This document shows positions 33,508 to 39,481 of a stretch of DNA of 52,776 bases, one piece after another. Source of the DNA: Bacteroides clarus YIT 12056 (GTDB taxonomy: Bacteria; Bacteroidota; Bacteroidia; Bacteroidales; Bacteroidaceae); contig NZ_FQWK01000010.1 in assembly GCF_900129655.1 (NCBI RefSeq), positions 1 to 52,776 on the forward strand, written 5' to 3'. Within the stretch, counting starts at the first letter, position 1; the number at the start of each line of letters is the position of its first letter. The notes beneath the pieces were generated by a model. The model was given only the letters and a program-made list of their open reading frames with translations, searched no databases and was not told the DNA's origin. The position numbers were made by a program, and so were the translations under genes.

Positions 33508-34328
33508 TACTCTAACCCAAAGATTTTCTTGTCTGTAATAAGTTCCTTGTTAGCTTCCAAAAACTCTATGAAATGCTCACAGTGGGCGGTCAACAGTTTA
33601 ACCGTCTGTTCGTGGTTATAGGTGTAGTATTCCGGGTACTGCGTTCCGCTGATTAGTGGTGTCCGACTGGTACCGCCCTTCAACTGATAGGCAGTGTACT
33701 CAAACGCTTTCACACTCTCCATCTGACCGGAAGCAATCAGACAATAAGGGTATACATGCCGCTGCCATCCATGTTCATACTTACCGAAATCATATTTGGA
33801 TGTTGATTTGATGTCATAGACAATGTCCCGGAGAAGTTCGTCTATAAACCCGTAAAGCTCCACATCACCGTAACGGGTGGAGATAATGGCAGAGACAAAG
33901 ACCTGGGACAATGCACCGGCAAAATATCTCGACTGCTCAATACACCATGCCCGGTCAAACAAGAAATGACGGGCAGGCGCTATATCCGTAGGCGGGAAGT
34001 CAACCTGAATAATGTTGGTTTCTTCATCACCGACAATGGTATATGGTTCCCGTTCGCTTGGAATATGTTTTTTCCTGTGGATATAACAGTCAATGACAGC
34101 ATTGAATGCTGTCCCTTTATCGGCCGCCTCACTCTCAAACGGAACGCGGTTTATTGCATCAAGCAGGCTTTGCTTGAGCTCCGCTTCAATTTCTTCGGGA
34201 CTTTTCTTATATTCCCCCGTTTCGTTGTCAATGTTCCAGAAGCTTTCCACCTGTTCATCAGCCCGTAGATACTGTTCGAACTTATCGAGTAGCGACGGGT
34301 AAAATCTGTACTTAGGCTGCCGGTTCAT
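33507..34328 (-). CDS. PD-(D/E)XK (RecB-like) exonuclease
   Basis: This 273-residue protein has core catalytic residues in ELYGFIDELLRDIVYDIKST (D...D-I-K, about residues 155-175), followed by WQRHVYPYCLIASG with the conserved Q-x-x-x-Y helix of RecB-like nucleases. It overlaps the Sak4-like ATPase gene by 17 bp. Paired with that ATPase and the NinB-like gene, it probably resects DNA ends for the phage's recombination. The length is typical for phage members of the family. Confidence 0.8.
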   Translation of the reverse strand: MNRQPKYRFYPSLLDKFEQYLRADEQVESFWNIDNETGEYKKSPEEIEAELKQSLLDAINRVPFESEAADKGTAFNAVIDCYIHRKKHIPSEREPYTIVGDEETNIIQVDFPPTDIAPARHFLFDRAWCIEQSRYFAGALSQVFVSAIISTRYGDVELYGFIDELLRDIVYDIKSTSKYDFGKYEHGWQRHVYPYCLIASGQMESVKAFEYTAYQLKGGTSRTPLISGTQYPEYYTYNHEQTVKLLTAHCEHFIEFLEANKELITDKKIFGLE

Positions 34329-35250
34329 ATTTATTGCTGAGTTTATTAAACTTTAATCCAAGCTTCTTACATTTTTCATTAAGCATCATACCGGCCCGTA
34401 CCTTAGTATCAAAGATATGGCTCATTCCCGCAATCGCTTCCCGTACCTCATTGGCCGACTGCATATCGGTCACCTGCTCCACTGTATCACGAATAACCTC
34501 AAGAACCTTATCATATTCTGAAGATAACTCTGTCTGTTTTGTCTGATACTCTTTATAGGTATTGATAATGTTCGTCATAAAATCATTCTTTCCCGTAATG
34601 GTACCGGAAGCATCAATAATGACAGGTATTTTGATACGTGAAGAAAGATTGCAGGTGTTCTTACCGTAGAACTTTTCGCACGGATCAAAGGAGATTGTTC
34701 TATCCTTGCCAATGGCTTCCATATAACCGACCAAATCCAGTTCCTTAATCAAGTCGCCGGCAGATGAACCGCCAATCTCCGGGCGTATCTGTTTTTCATC
34801 ACCGACTTTCTCTTCCCGTTCATGGGCCACGAAGATTACAGACTTACCCATTAAGGTTACCTGATTTACAAAGCTGATGAACATATTCTTTCTCACTCCA
34901 TACCCCTGTAATGAAAGAGTTCCGTCAGCTTTCTTCATTTTCGGGTTGGCTGCCATGATAGCCTTATCCATGAAAGAGAGCATCTTTCCGGCGGTATCAA
35001 TCACAATCGTATCAAACTCTTTGATTTCCTCAGAAGCAAGTACCTGATTCGTTTCATCCCAGCTTGTAATCTGAACAGTGGGTACACGATGGGCCGCATT
35101 GACACGGTGAATACCGCCGTCGTAATCGAAAAGCACAGGGTTGGGGGCAGATAATGCCAATGTCGTTTTACCCATACCTGGTTGTCCATAAATCAGCGCT
35201 GACAATGTAGTCTTAACGGTCAGCTCGTTAGGTTTCTTAATCAAACTCAT
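34312..35250 (-). CDS. Sak4-like RecA-fold ATPase (AAA_24 type)
   Basis: This 312-residue protein has Walker A YGQPGMGKTTLAL near residue 28 and a Walker B-like FDTIVIDTAGKM near residue 83. An arginine-containing GVRKNMFISFVNQV helix follows, then VIFVAHEREEKVGDEKQ. This is the layout of phage AAA_24/Sak4 proteins, RecA-like ATPases that assist single-strand annealing. The C-terminal 80 residues are helical and coiled. It opens the recombination block, immediately downstream of the RNA-rich region. Confidence 0.8.
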   Translation of the reverse strand: MSLIKKPNELTVKTTLSALIYGQPGMGKTTLALSAPNPVLFDYDGGIHRVNAAHRVPTVQITSWDETNQVLASEEIKEFDTIVIDTAGKMLSFMDKAIMAANPKMKKADGTLSLQGYGVRKNMFISFVNQVTLMGKSVIFVAHEREEKVGDEKQIRPEIGGSSAGDLIKELDLVGYMEAIGKDRTISFDPCEKFYGKNTCNLSSRIKIPVIIDASGTITGKNDFMTNIINTYKEYQTKQTELSSEYDKVLEVIRDTVEQVTDMQSANEVREAIAGMSHIFDTKVRAGMMLNEKCKKLGLKFNKLSNKYEPAA

Positions 35251-35287
35251 AATGATAAAATTTATGTGGTTAATAAAAAAAATATCG

Positions 35288-35355
35288 TGGAAGTTGGCGG
35301 ACTCGAACCGCCAGTCTCCTCGAATGAGGTGTGTTAGCCATTACACCGAACTCCC
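35288..35355 (-). tRNA. tRNA-like structure 1 with shortened anticodon arm
   Basis: On the minus strand a 7-bp acceptor stem (GGGAGTT/AACTTCC, one G-U), a D arm (GTGT...ACAC with GG in the loop), and a T arm (GGCGG-TTCGAGT-CCGCC) fold as in tRNA, plus discriminator A. There is no encoded CCA. Between the D and T arms only 18 nt remain instead of about 23. The best fold there is a 4-bp stem CCTC/GAGG with a 4-nt loop, so no normal 7-nt anticodon loop forms. It may be a decayed tRNA or a tRNA mimic used for RNA processing. Confidence 0.5.
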
Positions 35356-35366
35356 GAATAAGAAAA

Positions 35367-35396
35367 AGGTGTACTATCTTCACAGACAGAACACCT
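35367..35396 (-). terminator. Hairpin upstream of tRNA-like structure 1
   Basis: Arms AGGTGT (35367-35372) and ACACCT (35391-35396) enclose an 18-nt loop. On the minus strand the stem is followed by TTTTTCTT, as in an intrinsic terminator. The loop carries GTCTGTGAAGATA, which recurs identically in the hairpin before tRNA-like structure 2. The shared loop suggests a function beyond termination. Confidence 0.45.
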
Positions 35397-35418
35397 CAGC
35401 ACAACCAAATAAAAATAC

Positions 35419-35502
35419 TAAACTATATCTGCCCTCGCTTGGGCATTGCTCCCGGATAGGCGGCCAAGCCACACCGGGAAGGGTAGTTAACAAGATAGTT
35501 TA
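35419..35502 (-). ncRNA. GC-rich junction RNA between the two tRNA-like structures
   Basis: An 8-bp closing stem (35419-35426 TAAACTAT with 35495-35502 ATAGTTTA) encloses two strong helices: TGCCC/GGGCA (35430-35445) and TCCCGG/CCGGGA (35450-35479), the latter with an inner GGC/GCC. The helices are GC-rich inside an AT-rich stretch, and no convincing reading frame crosses them. The strand is taken from the neighbouring tRNA-like structures; the helices are symmetrical and do not settle it. Confidence 0.45.
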
Positions 35503-35586
35503 AAGTATAAAACTCAAATAGGGGCATTCTCCCTACGACGTCCTTTTCGCCGGCATTATTGGTTAATAAATAGAGGATTATCCTCG

Positions 35587-35706
35587 TGGGTAATGTGGGA
35601 TTTGAACGCCACGACCTGTACATGAATGAAACCTTTAAATAATACCATGACAAATTACCAACATTAAATAATCATGTACCGCTCTACCTGACTGAGCTAA
35701 TTACCC
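35587..35706 (-). tRNA. tRNA-like structure 2 with ~44-nt insertion in the anticodon loop
   Basis: On the minus strand there is a perfect 7-bp acceptor stem (GGGTAAT/ATTACCC), a D arm GCTC-AGTCAGGTA-GAGC, an anticodon stem GTACA/TGTAC, a 5-nt variable loop AGGTC, and a T arm with TTCAAAT loop and one bulged C. The discriminator is A, with no CCA. The anticodon loop is about 51 nt instead of 7, so the gene would need splicing to decode, or is not a decoding tRNA. The insertion is far too short for a known group I or II intron. Confidence 0.5.
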
Positions 35707-35710
35707 GTTT

Positions 35711-35744
35711 CTGCCCGCTATATCTTCACAGACCTTGCCGGCAG
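35711..35744 (-). promoter_or_regulatory. Hairpin preceding tRNA-like structure 2, shares loop 13-mer
   Basis: Arms CTGCC (35711-35715) and GGCAG (35740-35744) enclose a loop containing GTCTGTGAAGATA (minus strand), identical over 13 nt to the loop of the hairpin at 35367-35396. The hairpin ends only 4 nt before the 5' end of tRNA-like structure 2. The repeated hairpin-plus-tRNA-like arrangement suggests duplicated RNA cassettes. Confidence 0.4.
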
Positions 35745-35760
35745 TAGTCTAACTAAAACA

Positions 35761-35785
35761 AGTTTTTGTATAAACACTTCCTCCG
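35761..35785 (+). repeat. 25-bp repeat shared with the prophage right end
   Basis: AGTTTTTGTATAAACACTTC and the next 5 bases match 41656-41680 at 22 of 25 positions in the same orientation. Both copies are preceded by AGTCTA. The right-end copy is part of a strong terminator. Here the repeat overlaps a weaker stem (TATAAAC/GTTTATA, 35769-35796) at the end of the 58-residue gene. Confidence 0.5.
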
Positions 35786-35792
35786 CTGAGGT

Positions 35793-35969
35793 TTATATCT
35801 TTATTATCTTCTTCAACACATTATGACAAAACCAAACCGAATACACTATACCAAAAAGGTTAATAGTATAGTTCCACTCTCCCGTTACCGGGTCAACACC
35901 ATTAAACATTGCCAAACAAGGTAAAGCCAATATATTAAGCAATAGCACGTTGAGAATTATTCTTTTCAT
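35793..35969 (-). CDS. Small membrane protein (58 residues)
   Basis: ATG 35969 opens MKRIILNVLLLNILALPCLA, a hydrophobic N-terminal segment. GVDPVTGEWNYTINLFGIVY follows, with a second hydrophobic stretch and a basic end (KKIIKI). It overlaps the upstream gene by 35 bp in another frame. The pattern, with a DPVTG stretch between two membrane segments, is one I recall from small proteins of Bacteroides prophages. No function is known. Confidence 0.55.
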   Translation of the reverse strand: MKRIILNVLLLNILALPCLAMFNGVDPVTGEWNYTINLFGIVYSVWFCHNVLKKIIKI

Positions 35970-36231
35970 GGTTTCTTCCTTTTCTTACTTTTGCAAAACT
36001 CAACACATCCGAAGCGTTGTAATAACTTCGTCCATTAGGTCTATATTCAACTCTCACTCTTCGAGAATTTACCAAAGCTTTCAATCTACCTGGCCCACCT
36101 ACTATTCTTTCTGATTCTCTCTTAGGAAAGGTACGCTTATCCATGATGGTAAGTATATCTGCCAATCTTGCCTCCGCCGTCCCATCAATCAACATGGAAC
36201 TGCGTAAATTACCGTTTACCTCATATATCAT
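35935..36231 (-). CDS. Small putative DNA-binding phage protein
   Basis: I start at ATG 36231 (MIYEVNGNLRSSM), 98 residues, because it overlaps the upstream stop as ATGA; an ATG at 36240 is also open. The central part RERIVGG-like segment (SERIVGGPGRLKALVNSRR) and the following YNASDVLSFAK resemble excisionase/MerR-type winged helices that read one DNA site. It is basic. It follows the LuxR-type regulator gene in the same operon. Function is inferred only from these features. Confidence 0.5.
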   Translation of the reverse strand: MIYEVNGNLRSSMLIDGTAEARLADILTIMDKRTFPKRESERIVGGPGRLKALVNSRRVRVEYRPNGRSYYNASDVLSFAKVRKGRNHEKNNSQRAIA

Positions 36232-36617
36232 GCTGCCCAAAAATTAAAATTATTATTACTCCGCCCCCCTATTCTTATATAGCGCATTGCAGTACGTGCT
36301 CGTGAGGGTGTTTTCATTCTCCGCAAATCAATATCATTACAAGTAACTTGCATCACTACGAAAAGAATGGAGAATAAAAGTTCAAGTCCATGCTTCCGTA
36401 ACTCGTTCAAATCAAAATTGCGTTTCAACCTGTCGCAAATCATATACAGAAGCAATTCAGTATCTTTGGATATGCCTAACTTTCGATAGATAGTCCGTTT
36501 CTGTGTCTTGATAGTCCAAACAGACTTACTCAGATTATTTGCTACCTCTTTGTCGGCAAGTCCCTTGCAATACTCATTTGCAACAAGCATTTCCGCAGGA
36601 GAAAGGGAAATCATCAC
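36228..36617 (-). CDS. LuxR-type helix-turn-helix regulator
   Basis: This 129-residue protein has a GerE/LuxR DNA-binding domain at about residues 4-60: LSPAEMLVANEYCKGLADKE, then VWTIKTQKRTIYRKLGI. A hydrophobic segment follows (LLFSILFVVMQV), and the C-terminus is basic. There is no receiver domain. It lies in the early operon, so it is made before late genes. It is a candidate for the activator of the two late promoters, which have LuxR-site-like inverted repeats, but no direct evidence connects them. Confidence 0.7.
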   Translation of the reverse strand: MMISLSPAEMLVANEYCKGLADKEVANNLSKSVWTIKTQKRTIYRKLGISKDTELLLYMICDRLKRNFDLNELRKHGLELLFSILFVVMQVTCNDIDLRRMKTPSRARTAMRYIRIGGRSNNNFNFWAA

Positions 36618-36826
36618 GCAACCCTTTCTACATCAAAAAGACCTTTTTTCTTATCAGTCTCTCCTACTTTCCAGTCTGCGCCTTCAACACAAAATTCCTC
36701 TCTTAACCGAGGAATTATTGTTCCTTTGATTGAAGGCTTCGCTTTCACTGGGAAAGTAAGAATATCTCCTACTTCCATATCTCTCAAAGCCGGAGTGTAG
36801 TTCTCTGTGATTATTTTCTTTTTCAT
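36614..36826 (-). CDS. Small phage protein of unknown function
   Basis: This 70-residue basic protein overlaps the LuxR-type gene start by 4 bp. The segments ALRDMEVGDILTFPVK and GTIIPRLREEFCVEGADWKV resemble a small beta-barrel-like fold. Proteins with this 'MEVGD' pattern are common beside regulators in Bacteroides phages. No catalytic motif is present. It is the first gene after the plus-strand gene at 36947, so 36827-36946 must hold divergent control signals. Confidence 0.55.
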   Translation of the reverse strand: MKKKIITENYTPALRDMEVGDILTFPVKAKPSIKGTIIPRLREEFCVEGADWKVGETDKKKGLFDVERVA

Positions 36827-36858
36827 TACTATAAAATTTTAATGATTAATATTTGAGT

Positions 36859-36918
36859 TCTCCCGAACCAATTCGATTGGCGGCATCACGCTTTATTCGG
36901 GAGATTTACTTAACTTTG
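36859..36918. promoter_or_regulatory. Divergent control region with 9-bp inverted repeat and -7 box
   Basis: TCTCCCGAA (36859-36867) and TTCGGGAGA (36896-36904) are perfect inverted repeats; CCAAT/ATTGG (36868-36880) nests between them. Next to the right arm, on the plus strand, TAACTTTG (36911-36918) fits the -7 consensus and lies 28 bp before the start of the 59-residue gene at 36947. The repeat can be an operator acting on the plus-strand gene, or a stem in a minus-strand transcript. Confidence 0.45.
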
Positions 36919-36946
36919 GAGTGCAAAATCTAAAAATTAAGTAAGT

Positions 36947-37126
36947 ATGAGTAAATTCATTGAAATCCCTGTTAACGAGGAAAAATGTATCATTAATCTT
37001 GATGCTATTCAAAGTGTACATCCTTTAAAAGAAGGTGGTTGCGAAATTTCTTTCCTCGAAGGTTATTTGAAGCGTATTATAACCAAACTTCCCTATTCTG
37101 AGTTACTAAAACTCATTTGGAAATAA
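36947..37126 (+). CDS. Small phage protein (59 residues), plus strand
   Basis: ATG 36947 opens MSKFIEIPVNEEKCIINLDA. The product continues with VHPLKEGGCEISFLEGYLKR and ends in a helical PYSELLKLIWK. It is soluble and acidic-to-neutral, with codon use that looks coding. It runs against the early operon and overlaps the end of the 49-residue minus gene by 14 bp. Its own -7 box TAACTTTG lies 28 bp upstream. No family is recognised. Small plus-strand genes at this place may be silenced or expressed separately from the operon. Confidence 0.5.
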   Translation: MSKFIEIPVNEEKCIINLDAIQSVHPLKEGGCEISFLEGYLKRIITKLPYSELLKLIWK

Positions 37127-37262
37127 TCACTTCTTTTCTGTATATCGGAATTGAGAACAGTTTGATAATTACTATACAAGGTTCTCTCCCGGTATCGCTC
37201 TTACTGACAAATCTACCATTCTCAGGAAGTATGCTTACTTGCTTTTCTATAATTGCTTTCAT
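37113..37262 (-). CDS. Small phage protein (49 residues)
   Basis: ATG 37262 overlaps the stop of the preceding membrane-protein gene as ATGA, which supports translation by coupling. The product reads MKAIIEKQVSILPENGRFVS, then GREPCIVIIKLFSIP and a Lys-rich end. It is soluble. Its 3' end overlaps the convergent plus-strand gene by 14 bp. No family is recognised. It is shorter than usual annotation limits. Confidence 0.45.
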   Translation of the reverse strand: MKAIIEKQVSILPENGRFVSKSDTGREPCIVIIKLFSIPIYRKEVIISK

Positions 37263-37450
37263 AGGTTAATCTTTTTACCATAATTATTACGCCTTCCTCG
37301 AAACAACTCTTTAAAAACTTTCCAAAAAAGGTATAATATAAAGGGAAGTAATACTATTGAGAGGAGTGTTTGCAACACAAAATTCACTGACAATGCATCA
37401 ATCGCATACTCGATTGGCGAATCTTTAATGTAATCTATTATTTCATTCAT
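37259..37450 (-). CDS. Small single-pass membrane protein (63 residues)
   Basis: This protein has one strong membrane helix, residues 23-46 (NFVLQTLLSIVLLPFILYLF). The C-terminus is basic (RGRRNNYGKKINL), which predicts a cytoplasmic tail. It is followed by a coupled small gene. The upstream 330 bp (37451-37781) hold short frames and RNA-like stems. No family is recognised; small membrane proteins are frequent in early regions of Bacteroides phages. Confidence 0.55.
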   Translation of the reverse strand: MNEIIDYIKDSPIEYAIDALSVNFVLQTLLSIVLLPFILYLFWKVFKELFRGRRNNYGKKINL

Positions 37451-37520
37451 TTTCTCTCTATTTTTAATTAATATTCGTGCCCCGATAAGCTCTCTCTGCT
37501 CTTCTCAACGGAGTTATCAG

Positions 37521-37616
37521 CTATTGTACTTCACTACATGACCGTTCGGGGCGTGTCGGCTTCTCATTTCGCACCGTTGCAAATCTTTCGCTCGTTCTGA
37601 ACTCCCATTCAGACAT
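37521..37616 (-). CDS. Possible 31-residue frame coupled to the preceding small frame
   Basis: ATG 37616 shares one base with the stop of the 42-residue frame (TGATG). The product begins MSEWEFRTSERFATVRNEKP and is charged. The overlap is the only support; chance is quite possible. A nested stem (GCCCCG...CGGGGC with GATAA/TTATC inside, about 37480-37555) overlaps its 3' part. Confidence 0.2.
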   Translation of the reverse strand: MSEWEFRTSERFATVRNEKPTRPERSCSEVQ

Positions 37617-37744
37617 CATCGCAAATTCTTGCTACTCCGGGTATCTCTCGCGTCCTCTATGTTGGGTTTGAGGGTAAGCGCCAGTATCGCTTTCTGGAAC
37701 GGACTACTTAGGGCAATCACTCCATCTTGTTCTCTATCTCCCAT
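37616..37744 (-). CDS. Possible 42-residue phage protein
   Basis: ATG 37744 opens MGDREQDGVIALSSPFQKAI, followed by LALTLKPN and a charged tail. The composition looks coding and the frame lies in a 330-bp stretch with no longer gene on the minus strand of the early operon. It ends in TGATG with the next short frame. No family is recognised. It could also be a chance frame within a structured RNA region. Confidence 0.3.
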   Translation of the reverse strand: MGDREQDGVIALSSPFQKAILALTLKPNIEDARDTRSSKNLR

Positions 37745-37781
37745 CAAAGGATAGGCTCAAAGACCGGATAGAGATTTATTT

Positions 37782-38147
37782 CTACTTTTTCAGAATATCT
37801 AAAAGCAACTCTTTATCCGCTTCCCAAAGATTGTAGCCTTTAGCAATCTTTCTTCTGAGATATTCACATTCACCAATCATGGAGATTGCCTTTTCTCTCA
37901 AATCGCTTGCGCTCCATTTTTCGGCTTGGTCTATCAAGAAGTTAGAAAGGCATTTACGTTCCTCGTAAAGTTCACGTACTGATACAGTCTTTCGTTCTAT
38001 CTCTTTAAGTGCGGTTGGATTCTCAATCCACAGCTTACAAAAAGCGTCTTTATCAAGGTCTGTATTCATGTAGCATTCCTCAACCTCTGCATAACCCTCA
38101 ACCGATAGTTTTAATCCTGTTCTCTCTTCAAATTCTTGTTGTAGCAT
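37782..38147 (-). CDS. Small Bacteroides-phage early protein (121 residues)
   Basis: I start at ATG 38147 (MLQQEFEERTGLKLSVEGYA); the frame extends to 38219 but that part is not coding-like. The protein is acidic and helical, with YMNTDLDKDAFCKLW near residue 28. Proteins with the pattern 'QEFEERTG...YMN...DKDAFC' are common in Bacteroides and Parabacteroides prophages, as I recall. Role unknown. It follows the first early gene by 132 bp. Confidence 0.6.
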   Translation of the reverse strand: MLQQEFEERTGLKLSVEGYAEVEECYMNTDLDKDAFCKLWIENPTALKEIERKTVSVRELYEERKCLSNFLIDQAEKWSASDLREKAISMIGECEYLRRKIAKGYNLWEADKELLLDILKK

Positions 38148-38279
38148 ATCTTTTGGTTTTAAGTTTATCAATTTTGGGAAAGCTGCCCGGTGAAGGGTAA
38201 AGTGTCCGCTTGCTATCACGAACCCTCGCGGCTTTTATCACCGGTATAGCACTGACCTTTTCTGCAGCTTTGTTTATAT

Positions 38280-38582
38280 TTAGTCGCCTACGTAACGAGA
38301 ACCGAAAGCACCTTTGCTGTTTGGATTGTAGTAGGCGGAAGATGGAGCGTTGAAGCAATCGTAAGTACTTCTTCTTTCCGGTTGTATTAAAGCAGCTTGC
38401 ATAGCTTCTTTCTCTGCTTTTCTTGCTTCTTCATCAGCGATACGCTTCTTTTCATTAGCCCAAGCAACTTTCATGCAGTCACCGAAAGTCTGTACACCGT
38501 GAGTAAGCTGGTATAGCTTGAAATACTTTCTGTATATCTCATGAGCCGTTTTCATAATCTTGCGTAAATCGTACTTTTTCAT
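38280..38582 (-). CDS. First gene of the early operon, unknown function
   Basis: This 100-residue protein is basic and helical at first (KKYDLRKIMKTAHEIYRKYF), with a charged middle and a Ser/Tyr-rich end (AYYNPNSKGAFGSRYVG). It is the first gene after the early promoter at 38669-38699 and is divergent from the repressor gene. This is where Cro- or anti-repressor-like genes often lie, but no helix-turn-helix is evident. Similar proteins that start 'KKYDL-KIMK-AHEIY' are frequent in Bacteroides phages. Confidence 0.6.
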   Translation of the reverse strand: MKKYDLRKIMKTAHEIYRKYFKLYQLTHGVQTFGDCMKVAWANEKKRIADEEARKAEKEAMQAALIQPERRSTYDCFNAPSSAYYNPNSKGAFGSRYVGD

Positions 38583-38668
38583 TGTCTTACTCCTTTTTAG
38601 GTATATTGTTTTTTTGGTTATCTCGACAAAACTCGCTTACTTTGCTGTTGTTGTTATTGTTGATGATG

Positions 38669-38723
38669 CAAAGATAGATTTAATATCTAATTCAACAAAC
38701 AACAAATCTAATTATTTTTAGAT
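38669..38723 (-). promoter_or_regulatory. Early lytic promoter with repressor operators
   Basis: On the minus strand, TTTG (38696-38699) and TATCTTTG (38669-38676) are separated by exactly 19 bp, an almost ideal Bacteroides housekeeping promoter. Two AT-rich palindromes flank and overlap it: TAGAT-ttaat-ATCTA (38675-38689) between the boxes, and ATCTAA-ttattt-TTAGAT (38706-38723) upstream, next to the repressor start at 38746. Both contain the half-site TAGAT/ATCTA. The repressor should block this promoter by binding there. Confidence 0.65.
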
Positions 38724-38745
38724 ATTAACTCTAATTAACTCTATT

Positions 38746-39444
38746 ATGGCTGGATTAAAAGAACGACTATCCCATTTTATTGATTATACTGGTTTAACCG
38801 TTCAAATGTTTGAAAAGACTGTTGGATTAAGCAATGGCGCAGTATCTAAAATGGGAGACAACACCAGGCGTTCAACGATAGATAAAATATCTAATTTCTT
38901 TCATGATTTAAATACAAACTGGTTGTTAACGGGAGAAGGAGAGATGCTCATCGGAGAATATCCAACAGGAAATGAAATTACTATACACAAAAATTATGCT
39001 CCTAAATCACGTGAAATTCAGTACGATTATAAGCTTATACCTATCGTACATATTGATAGCGTTGGGGGAATGCACTCCCCGAATGCCATCATAGGGGAGC
39101 CCCAATATATAGAAGGATATGCCCCTTTCACCGATGCCAAAGAAGGAGACATTTGCATTATACAATCTGGAAATAGTATGGTGCCTACCTGCCCGTCAGG
39201 TAGCCTTTTACTGCTTCGCCAAGTCTTAAATTGGCAAGAATATTTCGGTTATGGTAATATTTTCGTTATCGAACTTACCGATGGCCGCCGAATTACTAAA
39301 GAAGTATCACGCTATAATGAAAATCCTAATGAATACATCTGGTGTATATCTCACAATGCCAATGTACCGGATGAAGAACTTCCTAAAAGCATGATTAAGT
39401 CTGTTTGGAAAGTCATCAAAATACAAATAGACAAAGGATGGTAA
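38746..39444 (+). CDS. CI-like phage repressor with S24 peptidase domain
   Basis: This 232-residue protein has an N-terminal helix-turn-helix (LTVQMFEKTVGLSNGAVSKM, residues 15-35) and a C-terminal LexA/S24 domain with Ser in QSGNSMVPTCP (residue ~145) and Lys in GRRITKEVSRY (residue ~185). Such repressors hold lysogeny and undergo RecA-stimulated self-cleavage after DNA damage. An Ala-Gly cleavage site was not clearly seen; the linker holds SVGG. It is divergent from the early operon, with operators between. Confidence 0.88.
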   Translation: MAGLKERLSHFIDYTGLTVQMFEKTVGLSNGAVSKMGDNTRRSTIDKISNFFHDLNTNWLLTGEGEMLIGEYPTGNEITIHKNYAPKSREIQYDYKLIPIVHIDSVGGMHSPNAIIGEPQYIEGYAPFTDAKEGDICIIQSGNSMVPTCPSGSLLLLRQVLNWQEYFGYGNIFVIELTDGRRITKEVSRYNENPNEYIWCISHNANVPDEELPKSMIKSVWKVIKIQIDKGW

Positions 39445-39481
39445 ATACAATTTAAAAGTTATAAATTAGTACAATATTATT

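Noticed and set aside
38128..38358. Possible 76-codon minus-strand gene between the first two early genes
   Set aside because: Its C-terminal part looks somewhat coding, but the only ATG lies 79 bp inside the preceding gene and no coupling is seen. It remains undecided.
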